Of a stretch of 64,000 nt of DNA, positions 51,747 through 60,904 are shown piece by piece. Where the stretch lies: positions 1-64,000 of the forward strand of contig SVFV01000001.1 in NCBI GenBank assembly GCA_015056655.1, read 5' to 3'. The notes beneath the pieces were generated by a model, which was not told the DNA's origin, made no database searches, and saw only the letters and a list, made by a program, of their open reading frames with translations. The position numbers and the translations under genes are program-made. The stretch's first letter is position 1. Each line of letters starts with the position of its first letter. Source of the DNA: Butyrivibrio sp. (lineage in GTDB: Bacteria; Bacillota; Clostridia; Lachnospirales; Lachnospiraceae).

Positions 51747-52550
51747 TTACTTTGAAGTCACACTTGTAATCTGACTGGCAGGCCACGTAATGTAGCAATC
51801 ATTGACTTTGAAATTCTGATCTCCAGTTGAAGTAATGCTTGCTCCATTTGTGTCAACAATTCCTTTTACAGTCTCCTTTTGAGAAACATAAACAGGATCG
51901 GCATTTAATCGAACAACATATTTATTGTTTTCTCCAACAGCTACTGTAGTAATTATTTCCAGCTCAAAATTCTTGTTCATAGATATATCTGCAGTTATAC
52001 TGTAGGTTTCACCATCAAGCTCATCACTTGCAGTTAAAGTAACCGGTGTTGCAGGATTTTTGTTTCCGGATTTTAATATCTCCTTTGCCATTATAGAAAT
52101 AAGTTTGCGCATCTGAACCACAGATGCATCTTCTTTTCCATACTCCACGAAAAGGCTCGTGTCATCTCCGATAGAGTCCGCTTTAAGCATATAATCATTG
52201 CCAAATACTCCGCCACTTTGTGTAGTGTAATATCTGGTCGTTGTACTACCCTCAGTCACATCCACAAACTGATAATTAAGTGTGTAACCCTGCTTAATTA
52301 TAGACCCCTCATCATTCTCCGGTATCTTTAAGTTTGAGCTTACAGTGTCTGTTCCTGCAAGTGCATCAGTAACAACACCGCATACTCCCTGAGCGACAAG
52401 ATTCATTTGTTCCTCACGCTTCACAGACTTTAACCTTAGTGCATTACTATAAGCCGCACTTACAACAACGAGGGATACCATAGCAGCAAACATGAAACCG
52501 ACAATAGCAAAAACAACAGAAGCGCCGGTGTGCTCATTCAGCTTTCCCAT
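51747..52550 (-). CDS. Pilin-like/PilX-type membrane-anchored protein
   Basis: 267 residues. After MGKLNEHTG comes one N-terminal hydrophobic helix (ASVVFAIVGFMFAAMVSL), resembling PilX/TadE-type N-termini but without Glu at +5. The remainder is an extracellular domain rich in Thr, Ser and Asp. GGAGAGG stands before the ATG at 52550. A longer version beginning with GTG at 52613 has its ribosome site too close and is not preferred. It follows the giant prepilin gene, so it probably belongs to the same fibre or its tip complex. Confidence 0.65.
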   Translation of the reverse strand: MGKLNEHTGASVVFAIVGFMFAAMVSLVVVSAAYSNALRLKSVKREEQMNLVAQGVCGVVTDALAGTDTVSSNLKIPENDEGSIIKQGYTLNYQFVDVTEGSTTTRYYTTQSGGVFGNDYMLKADSIGDDTSLFVEYGKEDASVVQMRKLISIMAKEILKSGNKNPATPVTLTASDELDGETYSITADISMNKNFELEIITTVAVGENNKYVVRLNADPVYVSQKETVKGIVDTNGASITSTGDQNFKVNDCYITWPASQITSVTSK

Positions 52551-52661
52551 GACCTCTCCGTATTTAGTTTTTTTCATGTAATTATTTGAACAAGAAATCT
52601 TTTTCAACTTCACTCTCCAAAAAATTAGTCTATTGTCAGTTCCATTTTGCTAATAGCTAAG

Positions 52662-55600
52662 TTAACGCAAAATAATTGTAATTGTTTCAGATGAGCCATC
52701 TGCTTTATAAAGTTTGATAGTATAAGTTACTCCTGCATTACTCTCGATAAGTGCTGTTCCACCATTTTGAAGTCTTGCTCCATTCCTCAGAGTACCAGTT
52801 TCATCAACAATTACATAAGCAGTATCTGTACCCTTAAGAATATAGAACTTCTTATAACCCGATCCGGTGTCAGTCCTTGAAATAACATTCTTAACAGCCT
52901 GAGCATTTGCAGCTATTGTTGCATCCAGCGCACTTATATCTGCACCAATTATGTTTGTTCCATCCGGACCGATTGCTGCTGTCAATTCCTTATCCCAATA
53001 CCAGCTTCCAGCATGACTTCCCGCGAATGCATAATATATCTTGCCAATATCAGTTGCGTCATTAAATGTAATCTCGTATGATGCATCCCTTACACCTACT
53101 GTTGCTGCTCCAAGATCTCTAAGTGTACCAAGCTTAACCGGTGCACCTGAAGATTTATCATATACATCCAGCGAGAATTGCACATTGTAATCTCCAACCG
53201 GTATAGTATTTCCACTAAACAGCGAATCAGCAGCCTTACTAATAGCATCATCTGCCGCAGAACCTATGAATTCATATGTAGTATTACCACCTATTGTATA
53301 TGTTATTGCCGGAACATAGTTTCCAGAAGGCCAATTGAAGCTATTCGCATTGTAGTTTACTAAATTAAGCCTGTCATATTTGTAGTATGTCATAGGATTA
53401 CCGGCGAGCCCTGCACTAGCATTAAACGTGTAGTGGAAGGTTACATCCTTGTGATCTGTTCCGCTAGGTCTTGTTATTGCTACATACTCATAATCATTCT
53501 TCGGCTGAGCTACTCCATCGACTACATAATCGGCAATTGTATACCCTATGAGAGCATTAGGCTTTACAAGAACCTGCATATAGGATGTTGTGCCACTATA
53601 GGTCGATACACATACATCTGTAGTTCCAACCGTAATGTAGCTATTAACGTTATATGACCAGGTCGTCGCTGCCCTGTACTTAAATCTTAGTGTCAGACCA
53701 TTAGAAATGGTTTCTGTCAAAGCACCTGTCAATGGCTCATAAGCACCGAGATCTGCAAAGCTACCTGAAACGATTATATCGTCATTAAGTGCACTTCCAG
53801 AGTTAGGCGGAGCAACAGTAATCCTTGTTCCTCCAAGCCCTGTTCTCTGGAACTCAAGAATTACTTCATTAGTTGCTATATCTATACATTTAATAGTATA
53901 TGTAGCATTTCCAGATACCTGAGTCCATTTAGCAAAGAGCTTCGTATTGTCTTTTACAACAGTTACACCTGCAATGAAATGGTTATCCTCAACCAGATCT
54001 TCCTGCGAAGGAGTATCAAGGTTTGCATATGAATACCATCCGTCAAATCTGTATCTTGCCACCTCTGCACCTGCATTATTCTGAACAATGTAGTAAACTC
54101 CTGTTGCATCGCTTATTACTTCTCTGTTGGAATAGCTTGTTCCATCAGGTGCCATAGGAGCAGGAAGAGTATCTATTGTCGAGCCTCTTCTTACAGTTAC
54201 TGAGTTGTCCCAAAGTCTGGTGTCTGCACCATATTCAGGTATATCAGGATAGATAGGATAGAAGGTGATATTACAATTCTTAGGCAGCCATCTTGCAAAT
54301 ACCTTCATATTCTTACTCTTGGCATCCATTATCATCTTCATTTTATTATCAGATGTATCTAATGCCTTTGGAGTAGTATCAAGCGCAACGTACTCATCCA
54401 ATACTTTACCAGTATCATCTGTGATACGTGATCCACCTACACTTGCTGTGTACCAGCCGTCAAAATCATATCCATCTCCATACGGACACACTTCTGGTTT
54501 GTCTAGTTGTGTAATAAACTGCTTATACAGATAATCCTTAGCAGGCAAATAGGAATCCTCAAATACTATGTGGTACGTCTTTCTCTTATAGAATACATAA
54601 TGGTTAAGAGCATTTCCTGTGGTTCCATTACTGGGGATTGAATAATGCTGGAGGCTTGTCTTATTCAAATTCTTAATCGCTTCCAATGTGAGATTATTAT
54701 TATCTGATGAAAAACCATAGAACTCATATCCATCAAGATAATTCTCTTCAACAAGTTGACCGTCTACTGTATTGGCCAGATATAGTGTATATGAACCACC
54801 AGAGAAGTTCGTCATAAACGGATTTTTCTGATCAAACATGCTAAGTTCCACATCCTGATCAGGATCTGTTCTCAATCCTGTTAGGGTTGTGCCATCAGCC
54901 GGTGCTGCTTCATTGTAGAATACATTATATCCATACCTTCCTGAAGCATAATAAGGATAGAAATCTAATGCTGTAGCACCTGTATCAGTACGCCTTACTG
55001 TAGTAGCTTCCGTCTTTGAATCAATAAAGTATTGTATATCATACGCACCATAAATTGTTTGTGTACCCCTTCTCGAATACTGAGTAAGGGTTATAGTATC
55101 ATTCTGATATTTATAATTCCATTCAGGCACAACGTTTGTATGATCCGTAGAAATATATGCAGGAGCTCCATAAAGCGCTCTGTATACTATTGAACGATTA
55201 AATCTCGGATTACTGTCCAAATCGTCAGATGTGGAATATGATCCACCATTGGTATTTCCACCATATTGCATAGAAGTTCTATCAGTGGGAGCTATCTCAG
55301 CACTAGAACACATAACCTCCATGTAATCCCCCAATGGTCTCCATGTACCATCTACGCTTTGTAACGATTTTCTAAAGTTATAGTATGGCTTTGCTTCATC
55401 AGGCACATTCTCGTATTGATAACCATCATAATCTGTATATTTGTTATAAATATTATTGCCTGCAAGGAGAGCAGTCCACTGATTTTCAACATTATAAGTT
55501 GTAGTAAAAAACCAACCAGTGGAGAACGTATACTTCTGACTCAGGTAATGGAACCAATATTCCATTACGGCACGATCATAGTAAAGTCCAACAACCAATG

Positions 55601-58600
55601 TGCCTGCACTATTAATTCTTGGTGCACCATACCTTCTGGTTGATGCAACATTCTTATTATATCTGTATGTATACGCCTTATCTACAACATGAAGATCCTC
55701 GGTTGGAATAGCATTATTAGCTTTATTCCCGAAAAGGACAAACTGATCCATGTATGCAAATACATCCTCAGCGTTAGCCATAAGTCTTTCAGCAACAAAT
55801 GTGTTATTTCCGATTGTAGCAGTTCCATTAGTCAAATTAATTGTCGTACCATCAAAGTATTCATACTTAATGTCATCTGTACTCTCCAGCTTGTCGTATC
55901 TACTCTGATAGTAAACTTCTACCCTAAGTTCCTTTGGAACATTAGTCCACTGAGCTACAGCCAGTACATTACATGCAGGCATCTTAAGTACATCTAATGA
56001 GCTAGTTGTTTCACCTGCATAGGCATATGTCTCGCCATCATATGAATAGTCACCGCGTTCATCCTCATAATAATACTTAAATCCTGACAGGAAGAATCCT
56101 TTTCTCTTAAATGCAAAGGAATCGGTACCATCATAATTAGTAACTATAATCTCCCAATTTGCAATAGCAATATATTTTTTATTATTATTGGGGTCTTTTA
56201 TAAATATTCTTCCGTTACCAGATGACTTTTTCTTAAGCTCTTCCTTTAAACCAGACAACGTGAAACTAGATGCATTTTTATCTGGCGTTCCTCTGTTTCC
56301 ATTTGCATAATATAGTTCAGTTTCAGATACTGATTCTTCACTATAGCCATGATACCAGTCAATATCCACATCCCTTTCACTATAAGCTGTTCCTATTTCC
56401 CAGAGATATGTTTCATAGTAGTCACCATAATATACAGCTTCTGCAGTTCTGTTATCCTTATTATTATAAAGTGGAGTTACATCATAAGTATCATCATTAG
56501 GCTTTAACTGGAATGACAGACTATACTTCTTTCTTGTGTAAGTAAGAGTAACATTCTTCGCATCACCACTTGTATCAACATTGGTGTCTGACAAAACAAA
56601 TCCCTTGAACTCTGGATAACCACTCTCATCCATAAGTTCATCAAGAAGCTGATATGTATCCTTAAAACCGCTCTGGGCTACTCTGATTCTCCAGTCATTT
56701 CCTCCATCATAAGTAGAATCCGCCAAAAGTCCACTTAATTCAGAATATGATGAGAAGGTTGTCTTGGTTGATGATACATTTGTATCTTCAAATACAATAT
56801 TTAGTTTGCTCTTAGCATCGGTACTTGTGTAAAGGATTACATAGCTATATGCCTTTTCCGTTGTAAGAAGAAGCTGATCATTATTTGCGCCAGTAGCTTC
56901 TACCTTCTTACATCTATCCTTATACTCGCGATCGTTTCCATTTGCATCCTTTGTATCAGGATCAATCTGAACAATCTTATAGACAGGCATATTATTTACA
57001 AAGTTATAATACTCGGGCGTAATGAATCCACCTGCCCTTAAGGCATCAGGATCATAAGTTTCATATCCTGTTATCTTAGGTACAGTTTCTTCTATCTTTC
57101 TATTTGCATTTATTCTGTCGTTTCTAAGTTCCTCAAGCTTCTGGTTGCGCGTTGCTGCATCCGGATAATCTCTTTCTATTATCCTCTCTGCGAGATAATC
57201 ATAGGTATACTCTTCATCCGCAGCCAGTGTGGACGGTCTGTTTGCTTCAACATAAATTTCCTGATACTCGCGTCTTCCAACACCAATAAAATCTCCGTTA
57301 TAAATTGACTCTAATGATTCTGTTTCAGTGGTAGCGTCTGTATCAGGCAAATAGAATTCTACGCAGGACAAAGTTACTACATATGTAGCCTTTTCTCTGT
57401 ATACCGCATAAATTCTCTTAGTCTGACCGTAGGTATTGGTTGTACTCTCTTCCAGAATACTGCCATGCCTTGTTCCAACAAAGCCATACTCATTTACAGC
57501 GTTGATAGAAGTCTGGACAACCTTATCTCCAGCCTGCATTCTGCTCTTAATTGAAGATGCAAGTGTTGTGCTGTCAGCTGCTATATAATCAAGCTTCTGA
57601 CCACGGTCAAATGTACGTGGATTACCTTCTATCAAAGGAGCTGATGCCGCATCAGGATCAAAGTAACCTACAAATGTATAACCCTTATCTCCATATCCAC
57701 TAAAGTCATCTCTCTTACCAACGTTAAGCTGATACTCTGTATTTCCGTTTACATCAACTTCTACCGCTTCAGTTGTTCCTGCAAGTCTGATTCCCTCTCC
57801 ATTGAATCCTTCAACATTTTTATCGAGCTTTGTGAGGTCGCTATTGTACATCATGTACCAGATCTCAACCTCATACTCCGGATTAGCATCAAGAACCAGC
57901 CAGTCATTATAGTGTGCTAACTCAGTAGAAGCTCCATCTATTGACACATTAAGTGCAGGGAATGGATATGTTGAAAGTGTTCCATTAAAGAAAGGCGCAA
58001 GGTTATAAGGTACAGTTGTGCTTGCTGCACCTACAAAGCTTCCTGTAAGAAGAGCGATACCATTATCGTCCTTATTCTCATGAAGCGACTGTGCCTTAAC
58101 CTGTACTATATTATCTGTTTCTTCGAAGGTAGTTCCTGAATATACGTAATATCCTTTCCCTGAAGTATCAGATGTACTCTTTACCAGCGGATAGTACTCA
58201 TGATCCTCAATCTCAGGATAGTTCGTTACAGTTCCGTTTACATTGAGCTGATGATCAGGATCTTCAACTGCAATTGCAGACTCACCTGTGAATAATGCTC
58301 CATCAAAAACATTATCAAAGTTAAATACTGTATAAGAATTAGATACTCTGCTAACATCACCGGGTGTAAATCCACCAGCTGATGTTGCTGTACCGTAAAG
58401 GAATCCTGCTGTATAGCATGAATCAAATACTGAATCCGCGCCACATACTCCGGCAAAACCACCAACAGTGGTTCCCTGAATATAGAAATCTGCATAAGAT
58501 TCAGCTACATCCAGCTTACCAGAACTTCCAACAAATCCTCCGGCATTACCAGTAGCTGCGCCTATAACACCTGCAGCAAAGGATCTCTTAACCGTAACTG

Positions 58601-60836
58601 CAGCTGATGACTCACCAACAAGTCCTCCAACATTTCCAGCTCCTGTTATCAGCTGAATTTTGCTGATATCTCCTGCTGCCTCTGTCTTTAATGCATCAAG
58701 CAGCTTAAATTCAACAGAGAGTTTAGCCGCAAGCTGATCATATGTAATATCTACTGGTACATCTGAAGGAGTTGTTATAAGCTTAAGTCTCTCAGCATAT
58801 TCACCATCAATAGTTGCAATAGCATCTGTATAAGTACTGGGGATATATGAGGAAGATTCCTGTATATCCACTGCTGTTGTTGCCTTACCAATAAGTCCAC
58901 CTGCTGCTCCTGCTGTAGCCTTAACAGTACTACTCAGGCTATTAACTCCAAGTAGCTTAAGGTTTATTGCATCAGATAAACCGATTGCTCCACCGGCTAT
59001 ACCATCACTTGTAATAGAAACAGCTGTAAGATTTGTCTTTTTAACCTCAACATTTCCTGCGCTTGTTACATGACCAGCTATGGCACCTGCATCAGCACTT
59101 GCTTTTACAGATCCGCCAATAATCTGAAGATTAGTTGTCTTTACTGCCCTTAAAATTTCGCCTGCAAATATACCGCCATCCTTCGGAGTAGCAGTGCCAC
59201 CTATTTCTGTAGCTATAAGCGTAATATCTTCAGCCGCAACAGGTGATGCAATACTTCCAATAAATCCACCTGCAACATTTGTGCTGTTACCCTCAACCTT
59301 ACAGCCATTCATAAGGCAATTATTTATCTTTACTTCCGCAGACGCACTCGTCTTTGCAGCAAACAAGCCAACTGCTTCGCTGGCAGCACTTGCATTAACT
59401 GAGCTGTCAGTAATAATAACGTTATCTATTGCCTTAATATTACTAAGATAGCCAAATATACCTGAATAGGTCTTGTTCTCGCTATCTGGATTGGTTGCCT
59501 TTGCTATCTCCAGTTTCTTTATTACATATTTTTGTCCATCATAAGAAATTAGTTTTTCACAATTTCCAGGTACATAAGCCTTTGCTTCATAAACGGATGC
59601 CCAGCATTTATGTATCTCATCTATATTGCCTGATCCCGTCTTTGAAAAATCAAGATCAGCTATCTGAATCGCACTGACATTACTAAGAGTAGTCAGATTA
59701 AGGTTCTGCAGATGTCTTCCATACTGAATATAGGCAGTATTTCCGTCTTCACCATTCTTTTTAGTTCCGGCAAAGAGGCTGTTATCTACGTCATAGTCCA
59801 ATACCTCAGTTACGTTTCCTTCTTTGCCATAAACCTCAAGAATCAGATAGAAATCACTTCCATAAGGAACTACAGAATTTGCTACTAAAGTTTTAAATGT
59901 TTCATTATGTGGAACTCTGTCCAGTCCGGTTCCGTCAGCACTATCAAGCAGGTAATCAAAGTTGTATGTAATTACCGCATCATCCCCTGATCCTGTAGTC
60001 TCAGTAGCAAGATTGAAAAATCTTTCAGTTCCGGATAGCTTTACTTCACTAATACCTGATTCAACAGTCGCTAAAACAACCGGCTTTGTTGTATCGCCAG
60101 CTTTTGCATTTTTTATACTAACCTTAAATGAAACATCACCTTTAAGCTCATCATTATTGGGAATTGACACTGACATATGAGCATAAAGACGTTCTTCATT
60201 GATTATTTCAACACTTGCAGAAGTATTTCCCACCTTCTTTTTACCCTGTGCAAGATTAGTAGCTGTTCCATCTCCGTACCAGCCATATTTATTCTTACGC
60301 TCAGAAGAGCTGAATTTTCCATTTTCAACGGCGTCTTCCAATACTCCTATAGCATTTTCAGCGTTTATTCCCTTTCCAAATCCGCCCAATCCATCTTTAT
60401 CTGCATAAACTACATTTAGTACCCTGCAAGTTGAAGCCTGATACTCAATAACCCAAAGATTGTTATAAATATCAGCACTAACAACATCATTTCCTATAAT
60501 GAGTTTAGATGCATCTTTTCCTTTGCTATCCTTTGATATATAAAATACGTTATTGTCAGGATTGATGATACCAAGATCAGTATTTTCGTCTTTTCCAATC
60601 GAATCTTCCTTGCCGTATGCATATATCTCACTTAGTCTGTTCTGTGCAGCATGGAAAATAGTCTCAGCTGTTTTATCAAGCTGAGACTGTTTCATATTCC
60701 TATACATAGAAACAGCGGCAACTCCGGTAAAGGCTGCCAGAATGCCTATTATAATCACAACAATCAAAAGCTCAGCAAGGGTAAAGCCGGCTTTTTTCTT
60801 TGCTTTTTTAGATAGTCTTGATGAATAAATCTTCAT
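52662..60836 (-). CDS. Giant prepilin-type surface adhesin with GLUG-like and InlB-type repeats
   Basis: 2,724 residues. The N-terminus is a canonical prepilin: KKAG then FTLAELLIVVIIIGILAAF, with cleavage after Gly17 and Glu22 at mature position 5. Normal pilins have 150-250 residues; here the helix carries about 2,700 extracellular residues. Residues ~455-830 contain GLUG-like glycine turns (VAGGFIGS, VGGLVGESS, NAGGFVGSSG, VGGFAGVCG). From ~980 to ~2,300 there are scattered Listeria-Bacteroides (InlB B-type) units, e.g. YDFDGWYTASVGG and RFDGWYSY...LFAKWTQ. No LPXTG or C-terminal anchor is present. GGAGG lies 7 nt before the ATG at 60836, downstream of a perfect hairpin. It probably acts as an adhesive pilus tip or surface fibre; the ligand is unknown. 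Confidence 0.88.
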   Translation of the reverse strand: MKIYSSRLSKKAKKKAGFTLAELLIVVIIIGILAAFTGVAAVSMYRNMKQSQLDKTAETIFHAAQNRLSEIYAYGKEDSIGKDENTDLGIINPDNNVFYISKDSKGKDASKLIIGNDVVSADIYNNLWVIEYQASTCRVLNVVYADKDGLGGFGKGINAENAIGVLEDAVENGKFSSSERKNKYGWYGDGTATNLAQGKKKVGNTSASVEIINEERLYAHMSVSIPNNDELKGDVSFKVSIKNAKAGDTTKPVVLATVESGISEVKLSGTERFFNLATETTGSGDDAVITYNFDYLLDSADGTGLDRVPHNETFKTLVANSVVPYGSDFYLILEVYGKEGNVTEVLDYDVDNSLFAGTKKNGEDGNTAYIQYGRHLQNLNLTTLSNVSAIQIADLDFSKTGSGNIDEIHKCWASVYEAKAYVPGNCEKLISYDGQKYVIKKLEIAKATNPDSENKTYSGIFGYLSNIKAIDNVIITDSSVNASAASEAVGLFAAKTSASAEVKINNCLMNGCKVEGNSTNVAGGFIGSIASPVAAEDITLIATEIGGTATPKDGGIFAGEILRAVKTTNLQIIGGSVKASADAGAIAGHVTSAGNVEVKKTNLTAVSITSDGIAGGAIGLSDAINLKLLGVNSLSSTVKATAGAAGGLIGKATTAVDIQESSSYIPSTYTDAIATIDGEYAERLKLITTPSDVPVDITYDQLAAKLSVEFKLLDALKTEAAGDISKIQLITGAGNVGGLVGESSAAVTVKRSFAAGVIGAATGNAGGFVGSSGKLDVAESYADFYIQGTTVGGFAGVCGADSVFDSCYTAGFLYGTATSAGGFTPGDVSRVSNSYTVFNFDNVFDGALFTGESAIAVEDPDHQLNVNGTVTNYPEIEDHEYYPLVKSTSDTSGKGYYVYSGTTFEETDNIVQVKAQSLHENKDDNGIALLTGSFVGAASTTVPYNLAPFFNGTLSTYPFPALNVSIDGASTELAHYNDWLVLDANPEYEVEIWYMMYNSDLTKLDKNVEGFNGEGIRLAGTTEAVEVDVNGNTEYQLNVGKRDDFSGYGDKGYTFVGYFDPDAASAPLIEGNPRTFDRGQKLDYIAADSTTLASSIKSRMQAGDKVVQTSINAVNEYGFVGTRHGSILEESTTNTYGQTKRIYAVYREKATYVVTLSCVEFYLPDTDATTETESLESIYNGDFIGVGRREYQEIYVEANRPSTLAADEEYTYDYLAERIIERDYPDAATRNQKLEELRNDRINANRKIEETVPKITGYETYDPDALRAGGFITPEYYNFVNNMPVYKIVQIDPDTKDANGNDREYKDRCKKVEATGANNDQLLLTTEKAYSYVILYTSTDAKSKLNIVFEDTNVSSTKTTFSSYSELSGLLADSTYDGGNDWRIRVAQSGFKDTYQLLDELMDESGYPEFKGFVLSDTNVDTSGDAKNVTLTYTRKKYSLSFQLKPNDDTYDVTPLYNNKDNRTAEAVYYGDYYETYLWEIGTAYSERDVDIDWYHGYSEESVSETELYYANGNRGTPDKNASSFTLSGLKEELKKKSSGNGRIFIKDPNNNKKYIAIANWEIIVTNYDGTDSFAFKRKGFFLSGFKYYYEDERGDYSYDGETYAYAGETTSSLDVLKMPACNVLAVAQWTNVPKELRVEVYYQSRYDKLESTDDIKYEYFDGTTINLTNGTATIGNNTFVAERLMANAEDVFAYMDQFVLFGNKANNAIPTEDLHVVDKAYTYRYNKNVASTRRYGAPRINSAGTLVVGLYYDRAVMEYWFHYLSQKYTFSTGWFFTTTYNVENQWTALLAGNNIYNKYTDYDGYQYENVPDEAKPYYNFRKSLQSVDGTWRPLGDYMEVMCSSAEIAPTDRTSMQYGGNTNGGSYSTSDDLDSNPRFNRSIVYRALYGAPAYISTDHTNVVPEWNYKYQNDTITLTQYSRRGTQTIYGAYDIQYFIDSKTEATTVRRTDTGATALDFYPYYASGRYGYNVFYNEAAPADGTTLTGLRTDPDQDVELSMFDQKNPFMTNFSGGSYTLYLANTVDGQLVEENYLDGYEFYGFSSDNNNLTLEAIKNLNKTSLQHYSIPSNGTTGNALNHYVFYKRKTYHIVFEDSYLPAKDYLYKQFITQLDKPEVCPYGDGYDFDGWYTASVGGSRITDDTGKVLDEYVALDTTPKALDTSDNKMKMIMDAKSKNMKVFARWLPKNCNITFYPIYPDIPEYGADTRLWDNSVTVRRGSTIDTLPAPMAPDGTSYSNREVISDATGVYYIVQNNAGAEVARYRFDGWYSYANLDTPSQEDLVEDNHFIAGVTVVKDNTKLFAKWTQVSGNATYTIKCIDIATNEVILEFQRTGLGGTRITVAPPNSGSALNDDIIVSGSFADLGAYEPLTGALTETISNGLTLRFKYRAATTWSYNVNSYITVGTTDVCVSTYSGTTSYMQVLVKPNALIGYTIADYVVDGVAQPKNDYEYVAITRPSGTDHKDVTFHYTFNASAGLAGNPMTYYKYDRLNLVNYNANSFNWPSGNYVPAITYTIGGNTTYEFIGSAADDAISKAADSLFSGNTIPVGDYNVQFSLDVYDKSSGAPVKLGTLRDLGAATVGVRDASYEITFNDATDIGKIYYAFAGSHAGSWYWDKELTAAIGPDGTNIIGADISALDATIAANAQAVKNVISRTDTGSGYKKFYILKGTDTAYVIVDETGTLRNGARLQNGGTALIESNAGVTYTIKLYKADGSSETITIILR

Positions 60837-60850
60837 AACTCTTCCTCCAA

Positions 60851-60883
60851 GTATGGGCGCAGAACACATTTCCGCGCCCATAC
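60851..60883 (-). promoter_or_regulatory. Perfect 10-bp hairpin just before the giant adhesin ribosome site
   Basis: GTATGGGCGC (60851-60860) and GCGCCCATAC (60874-60883) pair perfectly. On the minus strand the stem ends directly before TTGGAGG, with no T run, so it is an RNA-processing or translation-control structure rather than a terminator. Confidence 0.6.
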
Positions 60884-60904
60884 GGTTTAATTATTTAGAA
60901 GGAA

